This document shows, piece after piece, positions 42,257 through 51,624 of a stretch of 64,000 bases of DNA; the first letter of the stretch is position 1, and each line of letters begins with the position of its first letter. The stretch comes from an uncultured Vampirovibrio sp. Lineage in GTDB: Bacteria > Cyanobacteriota > Vampirovibrionia > Gastranaerophilales > Gastranaerophilaceae. The DNA lies in contig CAJTPW010000005.1 of the NCBI GenBank assembly GCA_910578465.1, positions 1 through 64,000 on the forward strand, in the 5' to 3' direction. The notes below the pieces were generated by a model. That model saw only the letters and a list, made by a program, of their open reading frames with translations, was not told where the DNA came from and ran no database searches. The position numbers were made by a program, and so were the translations under genes.

Positions 42257-43097
42257 TCTTGCAAAAAAGATTGGTGCGGAAATTGTTTGTGCCGATTCAA
42301 GAATAGTTTATAAAGGATTGGATATAGTGAGTGCAAAGCCTTCTTTTGTTGAAAGAGAAGGCATTTTGCATTATTTAATCGATATAAAAGAACCTGTCGG
42401 AGAGCCATACAGCGCAGGAGATTTCTGCCTTGATGCCAAAAAATGTATCGAAAAAATAAGGGAAAGGGGTAAACCCGTTATTATAACGGGGGGGACCTGG
42501 TTTTATATAAAATGTCTTCTGGATGAAAATGAGCTTTTGCCTGTATCATCCGATAAAAAATTAAGGGAAGAGCTTGAAACTCTTGATAACATTACACTCT
42601 GGCAGATACTTGAAAAACTTGACAAAAAAAGGGCAGAAGAAATTCACCCGAACAATAAAGAAAGGGTAATAAGAGCTGTTGAAATGGTAAAAACACTTGG
42701 AAAAGAAGTTTCGGATACAGACAGAGCTTTAAATTCAGAATATAACGCCCTCTGGTTTGCCCCTGATTACATAAAAGAAGAAATGAGAGACGAACTTTAT
42801 AAAAGGATAGATTTAAGGGTGGATGAAATGATAAAGGCGGGGCTTTATTATGAATGGGAAAGGATGAAGGGAATTTACGGCAGAACAAAGGTTTTAGAAA
42901 ATACAATCGGATACAACGAATTTTTTGAGCTTGAAGACGGATTATACTCTAACATTAAAGAGGCTTTCGATAAAATTAAACAAAGAACAAGAAACTTTGC
43001 AAAAAGACAGCTGACATTTTTTAGGGGTGAAGAAAAAATCATAACGGTCAAAAACGAGGACGAGGTTTTGGGGTATTTGAATGCAGCTAAAAGATGA
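42177..43097 (+). CDS. miaA: tRNA dimethylallyltransferase
   Basis: The 306-residue protein has the P-loop VVTGPTASGKTTLA, the DSRIVYKGLDI motif (usually DSxQxY) and GTWFYIKCLL. It isopentenylates A37 of tRNAs that read UNN codons. ATG 42177 has no ribosome site; an upstream in-frame TTG (42168) is less likely. TAATAT (42162-42167) lies nine bases upstream, so a near-leaderless transcript is possible besides coupling to the upstream gene. The Q-to-R change in DSRIVY is seen in some bacterial relatives. Confidence 0.92.
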   Translation: MNKIKKTFPLIVVTGPTASGKTTLAINLAKKIGAEIVCADSRIVYKGLDIVSAKPSFVEREGILHYLIDIKEPVGEPYSAGDFCLDAKKCIEKIRERGKPVIITGGTWFYIKCLLDENELLPVSSDKKLREELETLDNITLWQILEKLDKKRAEEIHPNNKERVIRAVEMVKTLGKEVSDTDRALNSEYNALWFAPDYIKEEMRDELYKRIDLRVDEMIKAGLYYEWERMKGIYGRTKVLENTIGYNEFFELEDGLYSNIKEAFDKIKQRTRNFAKRQLTFFRGEEKIITVKNEDEVLGYLNAAKR

Positions 43098-43245
43098 TTA
43101 CATGTTAACAGACTATATATTAGCCTAATAAACAATTCTACAAATAACACAATACTTAACAAAACTCGATTTTTCAGGCAATTTTCGAGCGCTTTTGGTT
43201 TTATTAAACTTGTGCATTAAAAATTGTGAAGGCATATAAAAGCTT

Positions 43246-43896
43246 ATGACGGCAGGTTTTAGTCCAAATTTTCAACCGCAAATACAAACAACATATCCGC
43301 AATATGCCCAAATGCCTGCTGCGGCACAACCTTCCTATGCACAAAGCCCCATGCCTGCAAAACAACCTCAAATATACCGACAAACTCCCCAATATCCGCA
43401 AAGCTATCCGCAAGGATATTATTTCCCGCAAAGCCCGGGGATTATTAACTACGTAACTCCGCCCGCACAGACACAACAAAACACCGTGCGCTCCCAAAAT
43501 GCTATAAATCCGCAAGCTTTATCGCATATTCCCTATGAACAAAACCCGTTAAATATGAACAACATTCAAAATAACGGTATGAATGCTCAAATGCCCGCAC
43601 CGAACGTACAGCAGGGGCAAGGCGGACAACAGATGAACACTATGAATAATCAACCGAAAGAGCAGCCTTTTATGGACATTGGCGTTGTAAACGCACCTGA
43701 AAATTTCTCCAAAACCCCCATAATTGATGAGCTTAACCGCAGGGGGCAGACAATGGAGAAAGAAACTCCGCCAAAATTAAGAGGCAAAAAAACTTTTACC
43801 ACCGGAAATGTAAGCGCTGCCTTAAGTATGGGCTCTCTTGGAATAATTTTAACAATGGCACTTTGCAAAATTGTAAAATTAATCAAACATAAGTAG
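43246..43896 (+). CDS. Pro/Gln-rich protein with C-terminal membrane anchor
   Basis: The 216-residue protein has a long low-complexity region of Pro, Gln, Tyr and Asn (residues 1-145), a short charged segment, and one C-terminal membrane helix (AALSMGSLGIILTMALCKIV) with a basic tail. Orientation and function are unknown. The composition matches the ends of the protein at 44766-47174, so the two may belong to one surface or assembly system. Confidence 0.65.
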   Translation: MTAGFSPNFQPQIQTTYPQYAQMPAAAQPSYAQSPMPAKQPQIYRQTPQYPQSYPQGYYFPQSPGIINYVTPPAQTQQNTVRSQNAINPQALSHIPYEQNPLNMNNIQNNGMNAQMPAPNVQQGQGGQQMNTMNNQPKEQPFMDIGVVNAPENFSKTPIIDELNRRGQTMEKETPPKLRGKKTFTTGNVSAALSMGSLGIILTMALCKIVKLIKHK

Positions 43897-43988
43897 GATA
43901 TACGCGCTTTTACTTGCTTAAATTCCACATTATGACCTATAATAAATTTATCAGGTTAGTATTTTTATTAGGAAAGATTTAGCAAGTT

Positions 43989-44618
43989 ATGAAAAAATAC
44001 GCTTTTACATTGGCTGAAACCCTTATGACAATGGCAATTATAGGGGTTTGTGCAGCCTTAATGATAACTTCAATCAAAAATGTAAACCCGACAGGACAGG
44101 CTGATGCAATTATGGCTAAAAAGGCCGTAACCACTTTTGCAGACAGCACAAGACAAATAATGGTTCATTACGCCAAAAACTTTAAAATGAATGATGTATA
44201 TTCCGATAAAGAAAAAACACAGCCATGCAAAAATGCAACTTGTCTTTTCAACATTTACGGAAAATTTGTTCAAATTACCAAACAATTAAGCGCGGATGAA
44301 GCAGGCAATTTTGGTGCAAGCAGTTCTGTATACGGACAGCTTGTAGACGGGCTTGTTTTTGGGGTAAGATACGACCCCACCGCTTGCAGTATATCAACTT
44401 CAGAAGCTGACAATATTTATGCTTCACCTGCAGACGATTCTAACGGTGCTACAACCACAAAGCTTATCGTAAGCGGTGCCTGCGGTATGATTTATTATGA
44501 TACAAACGGCAAAAAAGGTCCGAACGTGAACGGTAAAGACAGATTTGCAATTCCGATTTTCAAATCAACAGGAGCAAGAATTCCGTCTCCAAAGGCAAGC
44601 GAGAAACCTACGACATAA
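43989..44618 (+). CDS. type IV prepilin-like protein
   Basis: The 209-residue protein opens with KKYAFTLAETLMTMAIIGVC, a classical class III signal with cleavage before F and Glu at +5. The globular part has two Cys pairs (CKNATC and CSISTS ... SGACGMIYYDTNGKKGPN), and the DTNGKKGPN segment is a typical pseudopilin C-terminal motif. It probably packs as a minor pilin in a type IV or type II-like filament. Confidence 0.88.
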   Translation: MKKYAFTLAETLMTMAIIGVCAALMITSIKNVNPTGQADAIMAKKAVTTFADSTRQIMVHYAKNFKMNDVYSDKEKTQPCKNATCLFNIYGKFVQITKQLSADEAGNFGASSSVYGQLVDGLVFGVRYDPTACSISTSEADNIYASPADDSNGATTTKLIVSGACGMIYYDTNGKKGPNVNGKDRFAIPIFKSTGARIPSPKASEKPTT

Positions 44619-44765
44619 CGGCATTGAAAAATTTATAAGATAAAATTCAGGTTTTCTTAAAAATTGCATTTTGCAAAGTTAAAGAAAACCTGATTTATTA
44701 GAAAATAATGAAGAGTATTGCTTTTTGTATGCCGTTTTGTTCTTATAACGGTCTTTTAAAACGGC

Positions 44766-47174
44766 TTAAAGATATCTCATTGCAGCTTGCTCAGCTTTGT
44801 CCGCTTTTGAGAGCATAGCTTGAACATTCGGATTTGTGATTTGTTCACCCTGCGCCTGTGCTGCTTGAGCACCCTGTGCATCCCCCGAAAGTGCATTAAA
44901 CGGTTTTGAAGATGGTATATAAGACCTTGGCGGCTCTTTAATTCCGTTTTGTGCAGGAGCCTGTACCTGCGGTTGAGCATATTGTTGCGGTTGTATTGGA
45001 GCCTGCTGCTGAGGAGCGTAAGGGTTGGTTGCGGCAGGGTTTATTATATTTGGCTGCACAGGTTGATATTGGGGTGCCTGCGGCGCATAAGGATTATACT
45101 GCTGCGGCTGTGCAGGTTGACCCTGCGGCTGAACTACATTATTCGGATTATTTACATAATTTTGTAAAATAGAACTTGGCGTAAATCCTCCCTGTGCCTG
45201 TTGTTGGTTTTGCACAGGCGTATCCTGAATTGCTGCGGCAAGCTGGATTAATATTGAAGGATCTTTTTGAATTGCAGCCATAGCCTGCGGATCGCTTTCA
45301 ATAACCTGAAGAATTTCAGGATGTGACTGAAGTTTTACCATTGCGGCCTGAAGCTGCTCCTGCAATGCTTTTTGTGCTTCTTCCTGCTGTTTTTTATTCT
45401 TTTCTTCGTCAATACTGTATGGTTTGCCGAAAATTTTGTTTACGCCTTTTCTGATTGGTCCCATAAACATTGTAGAGAATGCAAGTGTTATCAGTACAAA
45501 CCTCATTGCCCCGCCACTAAGACCTTTAGCCTTTCTGAACAGTTGAACAGGCGCATTTAATATTGCACTTTTGAAAGGAAGCGCTTTTGGAGTTGCAACC
45601 CCTTTAATTACAGGGTCTAACCCCATACCGAAGAACTTACCTATCGTTCTTAAAGGTCCTGCCAGAAGTCCGCCGCCATCTTTTCTTTTTGCCATATTAG
45701 CTAAGGATGCAAGACCGTATGTTGTCCCGAATGCCAAGGGCATAGTCACCGTGAATGAACCGATACCTGATATCAAGCTGTCTGCTGCGGTTGCAACCTT
45801 TTGTTCTTTGGGAGCTTCCTGAATATTATTGAACATGCCGGGGAGCGCCATTAAGGAAATCAACACCCCTGCACCTGATTTATCATTTACAAAGTTTGAA
45901 ATACATTCTGTGGGAAGAACAACAGATTTTTGAACCATTCTGCCAACAGCCGTATCTGCCATTTGCCCTGTAATAACATTGTATTTTATTAACGCATCAC
46001 CAAGGTTTCCTCTGCCTATGTTTTTCCATTGTTTGCCAAAAAGCCCTGCAACATTTGAACCTGCTTTATTTATAAGGTTTACTGGCCACCAGGCGGTTTG
46101 CGAAGCACCAAGAGCATTGAAAAATTTTCCAATCGGGCCTTTTGCCTTTGAAAATCCTGAGTCCATTACAACGCCCGTAAGTTCGCTTACATCAATATTT
46201 AAGCTTCCATCAAGACCTTTTATGGTGCCTTCTTTGAGCTGGTTTAATATTATATCAAGGTTTTTCTTGTTAATCTTTCCGCTTGCGTCCATACAGCCGA
46301 AGTTTTTAGCAATTAACTCGGTTAATTTTTTACAAACATCACCGTTTTCGCCTGATTTTATAACATCGTAAAGATTATCCGCATCAGCACTTCCTGCAAG
46401 CTTTTTCAAAGTATCAAGCACGCCCGGTTTTGCCGCATCATCAGCGAAATCCAAAGCCGTTTTTACAACATCGGGAGGTGTCATTTTAAATATTCTTTTT
46501 GCACCCTGTCCCTGACCCTGTGCAAAACTCCACTTCGGACCCGCTTTATTTGTTTTTAAGGTTTCAAAAATGTTTTTGATTGTTTTACTTTTCGTTAGAA
46601 AATCAACAACGCTCGTTTTCGCATTTGTAAAGAATTTTGCAATTCCCGTATAAACTGTATTATTCTTTAAAACATCATCAACGCTGTGCCCGAGGCCCAC
46701 CATTGTTTTTGTTGAAAACTTGCTGTTTCCGAGCACTGCAAGTCCTATAACCGTCGCAGCGGTCAAAGCCAGTGAAATAATTGTCCTTTTGGGGTGGTTC
46801 TTAAAATCAATCCCCATCGTATCCTTTACCATACTAAAGGGGGAATTTTCTTCCACATTTTCTGCAGCTTTGCTTGAAAGCTCCACTGCGTCCTGTTTCA
46901 GCTTTTGAGTATCAACTGCGGTAAAATTCTGTCCGTTATTTGCAACGCCGGGGTTTATGCCAAAATTCGGACCTGCTTGAGGCGCCATGTAAGGATTTTG
47001 GGGATACTGTGGGTTTTGGGGCATTCCCTGAGGCATGGCCTGTGCAGGCTGCCCTTGCATTTGATACCCTTGCTGCGGGTATCCCTGCTGTGGCTGCCCG
47101 TATCCGAAGCCTTGATTATATCCTAAATAGGGGTTTTGTTGTTGATTAAACTGTTGGTTAAAGCCGTAAACCAT
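44766..47174 (-). CDS. large Pro/Gln-rich membrane protein (802 aa)
   Basis: The first ~90 residues and the last ~150 are Pro/Gln/Tyr-rich low complexity (for example QPQQGYPQQGYQMQGQPAQ). The middle ~500 residues hold membrane segments (TIISLALTAATVIGLAVLGN near 135, LISLMALPGMF near 445, SFTVTMPLAFGTTYGLASLA near 480, FVLITLAFSTMFMGP near 580) and an Ala/Gln-rich coiled coil. AAGGAT precedes the ATG. No family is recognised; an envelope scaffold is possible. Confidence 0.75.
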   Translation of the reverse strand: MVYGFNQQFNQQQNPYLGYNQGFGYGQPQQGYPQQGYQMQGQPAQAMPQGMPQNPQYPQNPYMAPQAGPNFGINPGVANNGQNFTAVDTQKLKQDAVELSSKAAENVEENSPFSMVKDTMGIDFKNHPKRTIISLALTAATVIGLAVLGNSKFSTKTMVGLGHSVDDVLKNNTVYTGIAKFFTNAKTSVVDFLTKSKTIKNIFETLKTNKAGPKWSFAQGQGQGAKRIFKMTPPDVVKTALDFADDAAKPGVLDTLKKLAGSADADNLYDVIKSGENGDVCKKLTELIAKNFGCMDASGKINKKNLDIILNQLKEGTIKGLDGSLNIDVSELTGVVMDSGFSKAKGPIGKFFNALGASQTAWWPVNLINKAGSNVAGLFGKQWKNIGRGNLGDALIKYNVITGQMADTAVGRMVQKSVVLPTECISNFVNDKSGAGVLISLMALPGMFNNIQEAPKEQKVATAADSLISGIGSFTVTMPLAFGTTYGLASLANMAKRKDGGGLLAGPLRTIGKFFGMGLDPVIKGVATPKALPFKSAILNAPVQLFRKAKGLSGGAMRFVLITLAFSTMFMGPIRKGVNKIFGKPYSIDEEKNKKQQEEAQKALQEQLQAAMVKLQSHPEILQVIESDPQAMAAIQKDPSILIQLAAAIQDTPVQNQQQAQGGFTPSSILQNYVNNPNNVVQPQGQPAQPQQYNPYAPQAPQYQPVQPNIINPAATNPYAPQQQAPIQPQQYAQPQVQAPAQNGIKEPPRSYIPSSKPFNALSGDAQGAQAAQAQGEQITNPNVQAMLSKADKAEQAAMRYL

Positions 47175-47332
47175 AGATATCCTTGCAAATAAAAAACTAT
47201 ATTATAATAAAAACCGAACATGAAAAATTATTTACAAAGTATATCATTTTAGGGGTTACATTTCTTAATATTCAGCCTTATTATGTTATAATAAATTTAT
47301 AAATTTTAGGATAGAATTTTTAGGACAAAAAC

Positions 47333-48130
47333 GTGAAAATTGTTGTTTGCATAAAACAGGTGCCTGATACAAACGATGTTAAATGGAGCAAAGAAAATAA
47401 TATCATAAGAGAAGGGCTCACAAACATTTTAAACCCGTTTGACGAGTATGCAATTCAGGCTGCGCTTGAAATTAAAAAAATTGACCCGGATACAAAAATC
47501 ACTCTGCTTTCAATGGGGCCTACCTGTGCCAAAGAGGTGCTTGAATACGGGCTTGCACTTGGTGCGGACAATGCAATTTTACTTTCCGATAAAAGATTTT
47601 CAGGGGCAGACACAAACGCCACAAGCAAAACTCTTGCCTGTGCAATAAAAAATATGGTGGAAGACTTTGATATTGTAATAACAGGCCAGTTTGCAACAGA
47701 CGGAGACACCGCACAGACAGGTCCCTCAATGGCACACCATCTAAATATTCCCGTTTTAACCTATGTTAAAAAGATTTTGGATGTTGAAGAAACAAAGCTT
47801 GATGCAAAATGTGAAAGGGAAAATAACGTTTCAACGTTTGAAGTTTCAATTCCTTGCGTACTTTGCGTTTTAAAGGGTTGTGCCAGCTTGAAAAACCCAA
47901 AAATCGAAGATTATATTCAATCTCAAAAAAAAGAGCTCAGAATATATAATGCCGATGATATTCAAATGGATATTGAAAAATGCGGCATAAAGGGCTCTCC
48001 AACCTTCGTGCAAAAGGCTTTCCGCCCTGAAATTTCAAGAGAATGCATAACAATTGAAGACAATTTTACAAATGAAATCTTATCACATATAAGGGAAAAC
48101 AATGGCAAGAAAGAAGAAACACACCAATAA
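47333..48130 (+). CDS. etfB: electron transfer flavoprotein, beta subunit
   Basis: The 265-residue protein has the EtfB start KIVVCIKQVPDTNDVKW, NPFDEYAIQAALEIK and the AMP-binding segment FATDGDTAQTGP. With EtfA it shuttles electrons from acyl-CoA dehydrogenases or similar donors. Start GTG 47333 has TAGGAC eight bases upstream. No acyl-CoA dehydrogenase is next to it, so the partner lies elsewhere. Confidence 0.94.
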   Translation: MKIVVCIKQVPDTNDVKWSKENNIIREGLTNILNPFDEYAIQAALEIKKIDPDTKITLLSMGPTCAKEVLEYGLALGADNAILLSDKRFSGADTNATSKTLACAIKNMVEDFDIVITGQFATDGDTAQTGPSMAHHLNIPVLTYVKKILDVEETKLDAKCERENNVSTFEVSIPCVLCVLKGCASLKNPKIEDYIQSQKKELRIYNADDIQMDIEKCGIKGSPTFVQKAFRPEISRECITIEDNFTNEILSHIRENNGKKEETHQ

Positions 48131-49286
48131 AGAAAATCAGACCGAATTGGCCCCGAAAACAACGGAAACGGCGCCTGAAAATAAAGTTGAGACCGCATCC
48201 GAGAATACTTTGGAAAACGGAGCTGAAACTTCAAATAAAGCTCAAAACACTGAGAATGAGGATTGCAAAACAAAGGAGATTTTTGTATATTCTGAAATCA
48301 TTGAAAATAACGGGCTTGAAACATTTCATCCTGTTGTGTTCGAGCTTTTATGCGCAGCACGAAAACTTGCCGAAAAACATTCACCAAATTTAAAGGTTTG
48401 TGCGGTTGTATGTTCAAATGATAATATTCCAAATATTGACGACATAAAGACTGAACTTTATAAAGGCGGCGCAGATAAAATTTATCTTGTTAAAAATGAC
48501 AAAATTAAAAGTTATATGGGAATTGCACACTCCCTGACGGAGCTTTGCAAGCAAAAAACACCCGAAATATTTTTAACGGGTGCTACTATTGAAGGAAGAA
48601 GCATAGCGCCTTTAATATCATCTGCGCTTGATACAGGGCTTACTGCAGACTGCACAAAGCTTGAAATTACGGATTTCAAGGATGAAAAAAAACTTGCAGC
48701 AACAAGGCCAACATTTGGCGGCCAGCTTATGGCAACGATTTTGTGTAAAAAGCTGCCCCAGATGGCAACGGTTCGTCCTTCAGTACTCCAAAAAAGCGAG
48801 GAAATTTATAAAGAAGAAGGCGAATTTGAAGAATTTTTGCCGGAACAGGATGATTTTGAAGAGCAAATCAGGCTTCTTGGCAGCGAAATCAATAAAAACA
48901 AACTGTCATCCGAACTTGAAAACGCGCAGATTATTGTTGCAGGCGGAAAGGGCTTGAAAACCGAAGAAAACTTTGAAAAACTGAAAAAATTTGCAAAACT
49001 TATAGGTGCCGCAGCTGCAGGCTCCAGAGGCGCTGTAGATATGGGCTTAATTGAAAAAGAATATCAAATCGGCCAAACGGGAAAAACCGTATCTCCCAGG
49101 GTTTATATGGCATTTGGGATTTCGGGTGCCATACACCATATTACAGGAATTGAAAACTCTAAAAAAATTATTGCAATAAATACGGATGAAAATGCACCTA
49201 TATTCCAAAATGCGGATGTAAAAATCGTACAAGACGCAGGAAAAATTTTAGACGGATTGATTGAAGAACTTGAAAACAATACTTAA
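48102..49286 (+). CDS. etfA: electron transfer flavoprotein, alpha subunit
   Basis: The 394-residue protein has the FAD domain landmarks VAGGKGLKTEENF, AAGSRGAVDMG, QIGQTGKTVSP and GISGAIHH. It carries a hydrophilic Lys/Glu/Thr-rich extension of about 55 residues before the usual start (KEIFVYSEI). The extension overlaps the etfB end by 29 bases. No ferredoxin Cys motif is in the extension, so it is not the ferredoxin-fused form. Confidence 0.94.
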   Translation: MARKKKHTNKENQTELAPKTTETAPENKVETASENTLENGAETSNKAQNTENEDCKTKEIFVYSEIIENNGLETFHPVVFELLCAARKLAEKHSPNLKVCAVVCSNDNIPNIDDIKTELYKGGADKIYLVKNDKIKSYMGIAHSLTELCKQKTPEIFLTGATIEGRSIAPLISSALDTGLTADCTKLEITDFKDEKKLAATRPTFGGQLMATILCKKLPQMATVRPSVLQKSEEIYKEEGEFEEFLPEQDDFEEQIRLLGSEINKNKLSSELENAQIIVAGGKGLKTEENFEKLKKFAKLIGAAAAGSRGAVDMGLIEKEYQIGQTGKTVSPRVYMAFGISGAIHHITGIENSKKIIAINTDENAPIFQNADVKIVQDAGKILDGLIEELENNT

Positions 49287-49353
49287 AGGGTAGTACCGTG
49301 CCTTCTCCTGCACACAAATTTTACTAAGAAATCGGTAGGAAAGGAGGCAAAAT

Positions 49354-49458
49354 ATGAGATTATTGTTTGTAATTCCGATATGCATTTTAATAATCAAATG
49401 CATAAAAGAAATTCCAGCAATGATAGAAATGCTGGAATTCTTCATAAATAACTCATAG
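49354..49458 (+). CDS. 34-aa hydrophobic peptide with strong ribosome site
   Basis: MRLLFVIPICILIIKCIKE opens a 34-residue peptide with one membrane segment and a short amphipathic tail. A consensus AAAGGAGG lies six bases before the ATG. The coding part itself holds a long hairpin (ATTCCAGCA/TGCTGGAAT around 49410-49440). An 11-bp hairpin follows at 49469-49502. The layout resembles small membrane regulators or type I toxins, but no antisense RNA can be shown from sequence alone. Confidence 0.5.
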   Translation: MRLLFVIPICILIIKCIKEIPAMIEMLEFFINNS

Positions 49459-49468
49459 GGTACTAAGT

Positions 49469-49502
49469 GAAGCCTCAACTAACTGACCTTGGTTGGGGCT
49501 TC
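49469..49502. terminator. 11-bp hairpin after the 34-aa ORF
   Basis: GAAGCCTCAAC pairs with GTTGGGGCTTC (one G-U) around a 12-nt loop. It lies between convergent units (etf/peptide and the DnaJ-like gene). The T run comes only 25 bases later, so termination is moderate. Confidence 0.5.
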
Positions 49503-49543
49503 CCCCTATATTCACATTATATACCAAGTTTTGTTTTTTTCAA

Positions 49544-50644
49544 TTACTCTGTTTCCATTGCCTTGAGCTTCTTATAAAGCTCAACCTCATTATCTGAAAT
49601 TATCTTTGGAAGAACAATCGAAATTTTTACGTTTAAATTCCCTGCACCGCCTTCTTTTTTTGGAAGCCCGAGCCCTTTTAGCCTCAACAACTTTCCGCTG
49701 CTTGTTTTTTCGGGAATTGTCACGGTCACCTTACCGTCAGGCGTTTCAACCTCTTTTTTGCCGCCAAGAACTGCGGTTGCGGGAGTAATTTCAACGATTT
49801 TTGTTAAATCATCTCCATCAATTACAAAATTCGGATCTTTAATTTTTACGGTTAAATACAAATCACCTTTATTTCCAAGCTCATCGCTTCTGCCTTCCGC
49901 TTTAAGGCGAATTTTTTGCCCCTCTTTTACAAATTTGGGAATTTTAACGGAAAGATTTTTTAAATTTTTTTCAATACCGGAACCTGCACAATGAGAGCAA
50001 AAACCGCTGTGCGAATTTCCGCCGCAATATCTGCATTTTTGATAATCCGTTATCGTAATGCTTTTTGTACCGCCCGATACAACATCTTTAACGTTTAAAA
50101 TAAGATTTTGATTTATATCAAGGTTTTCTTTCTGCGTTTTATTCGGATTGTCCCTTCTTCTTGAAGCGGCTCTCGGGTCTGCACCGCCCATATTCGGGCC
50201 CATACCGCCAGAATAAAAATTCCCGCCGCCGAACATATCGTTGTTAAAGCCTCTGCCGTAAGATGTTTTGGCGCCTCCTGACATTAAATCGCCGAATATT
50301 GCACTGAAAAAGTCTGAAAAGCCGCCTGTATTGCCGCTAAAACCGCTGCCCTGCGCACATCTTGTAAATTGTGAAAAATCAAAACCTTGAAATCCGCCCA
50401 TAGACGGGTCGAAGTCGGCTCCGTTTTGAAACCCTGAGCCCAGAGTATCATATCTTTGACGTTTTTCTTTATCTCCTAAAACTTCATAGGCTTCATTTAT
50501 ATCCTTGAACTTTTCTTCCGCCCCTTTTTCCTTGTTTACATCAGGGTGATATTTGCGCGCAAGCTTTCTGTAGGCGGATTTTATCTCCGTCTCGCTTGCT
50601 TCTCTTTTAATGCCTAAAATTTCATAATAGTCTTTATATTTCAT
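49544..50644 (-). CDS. DnaJ-like co-chaperone with reduced zinc region
   Basis: The 366-residue protein has an N-terminal J domain with KYHPDVNK, a long Gly/Phe/Met region (~residues 70-180) and the C-terminal peptide-binding domains. The zinc region has only two Cys pairs (CRYCGG and CSHCAGSG) instead of the four CxxCxGxG repeats of true DnaJ. It thus sits between DnaJ and CbpA in build. It stimulates Hsp70. The ATG has no ribosome site and follows TAATAT by six bases. Confidence 0.88.
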   Translation of the reverse strand: MKYKDYYEILGIKREASETEIKSAYRKLARKYHPDVNKEKGAEEKFKDINEAYEVLGDKEKRQRYDTLGSGFQNGADFDPSMGGFQGFDFSQFTRCAQGSGFSGNTGGFSDFFSAIFGDLMSGGAKTSYGRGFNNDMFGGGNFYSGGMGPNMGGADPRAASRRRDNPNKTQKENLDINQNLILNVKDVVSGGTKSITITDYQKCRYCGGNSHSGFCSHCAGSGIEKNLKNLSVKIPKFVKEGQKIRLKAEGRSDELGNKGDLYLTVKIKDPNFVIDGDDLTKIVEITPATAVLGGKKEVETPDGKVTVTIPEKTSSGKLLRLKGLGLPKKEGGAGNLNVKISIVLPKIISDNEVELYKKLKAMETE

Positions 50645-50750
50645 ATTTTTATATTAATTCAAATTTCTAAAAACTTTAATAAACTTAATCTTTTATTAAT
50701 AAATTATTTTTAAAAAACAATTTTTTCATCCGCCAGAAGGTGAAAGTATG

Positions 50751-51602
50751 CTAATGTTTTTTCTTATACCTTTTCCCGTCCACCTCATGCACGTTTTCAA
50801 TCGCAATAAAAGCAGAAGGGTCAATCGCGCTTACAACATCTTTAATCTTTGGAATTTCAATCTTTGTAATCACACAATATACCATTTTGGATTTTGCTCC
50901 CGAATATCCGCCTTCTGCAGCAAGATATGTAACACTTTTATCAAGAGTTTTCATAATTTCTTTGCCGATTTCTTCATATTTGGGGCTCATAATGAAAACG
51001 GATTTAGCTTCGTTCATACCTTGTAAAACAAGATCTATCGCCTTTGAAGCTATAAAATAAGTTACGGCAGAATACATTGCTTTATCGGGCCCGTAAACAA
51101 ACCCTGCAATTGTAAAGATAAAAACGTTGAAAAACATAACGATTTCACCCACGGCAAAAGGATATCTTTGTGAAATTTTTATCGCCAAAATTTCAGTCCC
51201 GTCAAGTGCTGCGTTGCTTTTTAAAACAAATCCGACACCAATACCCAAAATCACCCCGCCAAAAATTGCAGCAATCAAAGTATCCTGTGTAAATTCAAAG
51301 CCTGTTTCCAAAAATAATTCGGAGAGCACAGAAAGCATTATAACGCCATAAAACATTTGGCAGACAAACATTTTGCCGAATTTTTGAAACGCCATAACAA
51401 CAAAAGGCAGATTAAAAAGGATTAAAAACAAACCGAAAGGAAGTTTTGTCAAATAGTTTGCCATAATGGCAAGGCCGACAACGCCTCCGTCGATAACATC
51501 CCTAGGAATTAAAACACATTCAATTGCAAAAGCCGCAATTGCACACCCGAGTGTAATAAAAATTAATCTTAATAATAAAGTTTTTAAAAAACCTTTTGTC
51601 AT
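50751..51602 (-). CDS. YitT family membrane protein (DUF161/DUF2179)
   Basis: The ~283-residue protein has five N-terminal membrane helices (ITLGCAIAAFAIECVLIPRD, then LILFNLPFVVMAF and others) and a C-terminal DUF2179 domain (FIMSPKYEEIGKEIM ... GYSGAKSKMVYCVI). The latter may bind a nucleotide or other ligand. Start MTKGFLK (51602) is preferred because a longer start at 51653 would overlap the divergent lipoprotein gene. Transport cargo is unknown. Confidence 0.88.
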   Translation of the reverse strand: MTKGFLKTLLLRLIFITLGCAIAAFAIECVLIPRDVIDGGVVGLAIMANYLTKLPFGLFLILFNLPFVVMAFQKFGKMFVCQMFYGVIMLSVLSELFLETGFEFTQDTLIAAIFGGVILGIGVGFVLKSNAALDGTEILAIKISQRYPFAVGEIVMFFNVFIFTIAGFVYGPDKAMYSAVTYFIASKAIDLVLQGMNEAKSVFIMSPKYEEIGKEIMKTLDKSVTYLAAEGGYSGAKSKMVYCVITKIEIPKIKDVVSAIDPSAFIAIENVHEVDGKRYKKKH

Positions 51603-51609
51603 AGTTTTA

Positions 51610-51618
51610 TGATAAAAT
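51610..51618 (+). promoter_or_regulatory. extended -10 box of the lipoprotein gene (leaderless type)
   Basis: TGATAAAAT ends 6 nt before ATG 51625, with only A residues in between. Confidence 0.45.
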
Positions 51619-51624
51619 AAAAAA

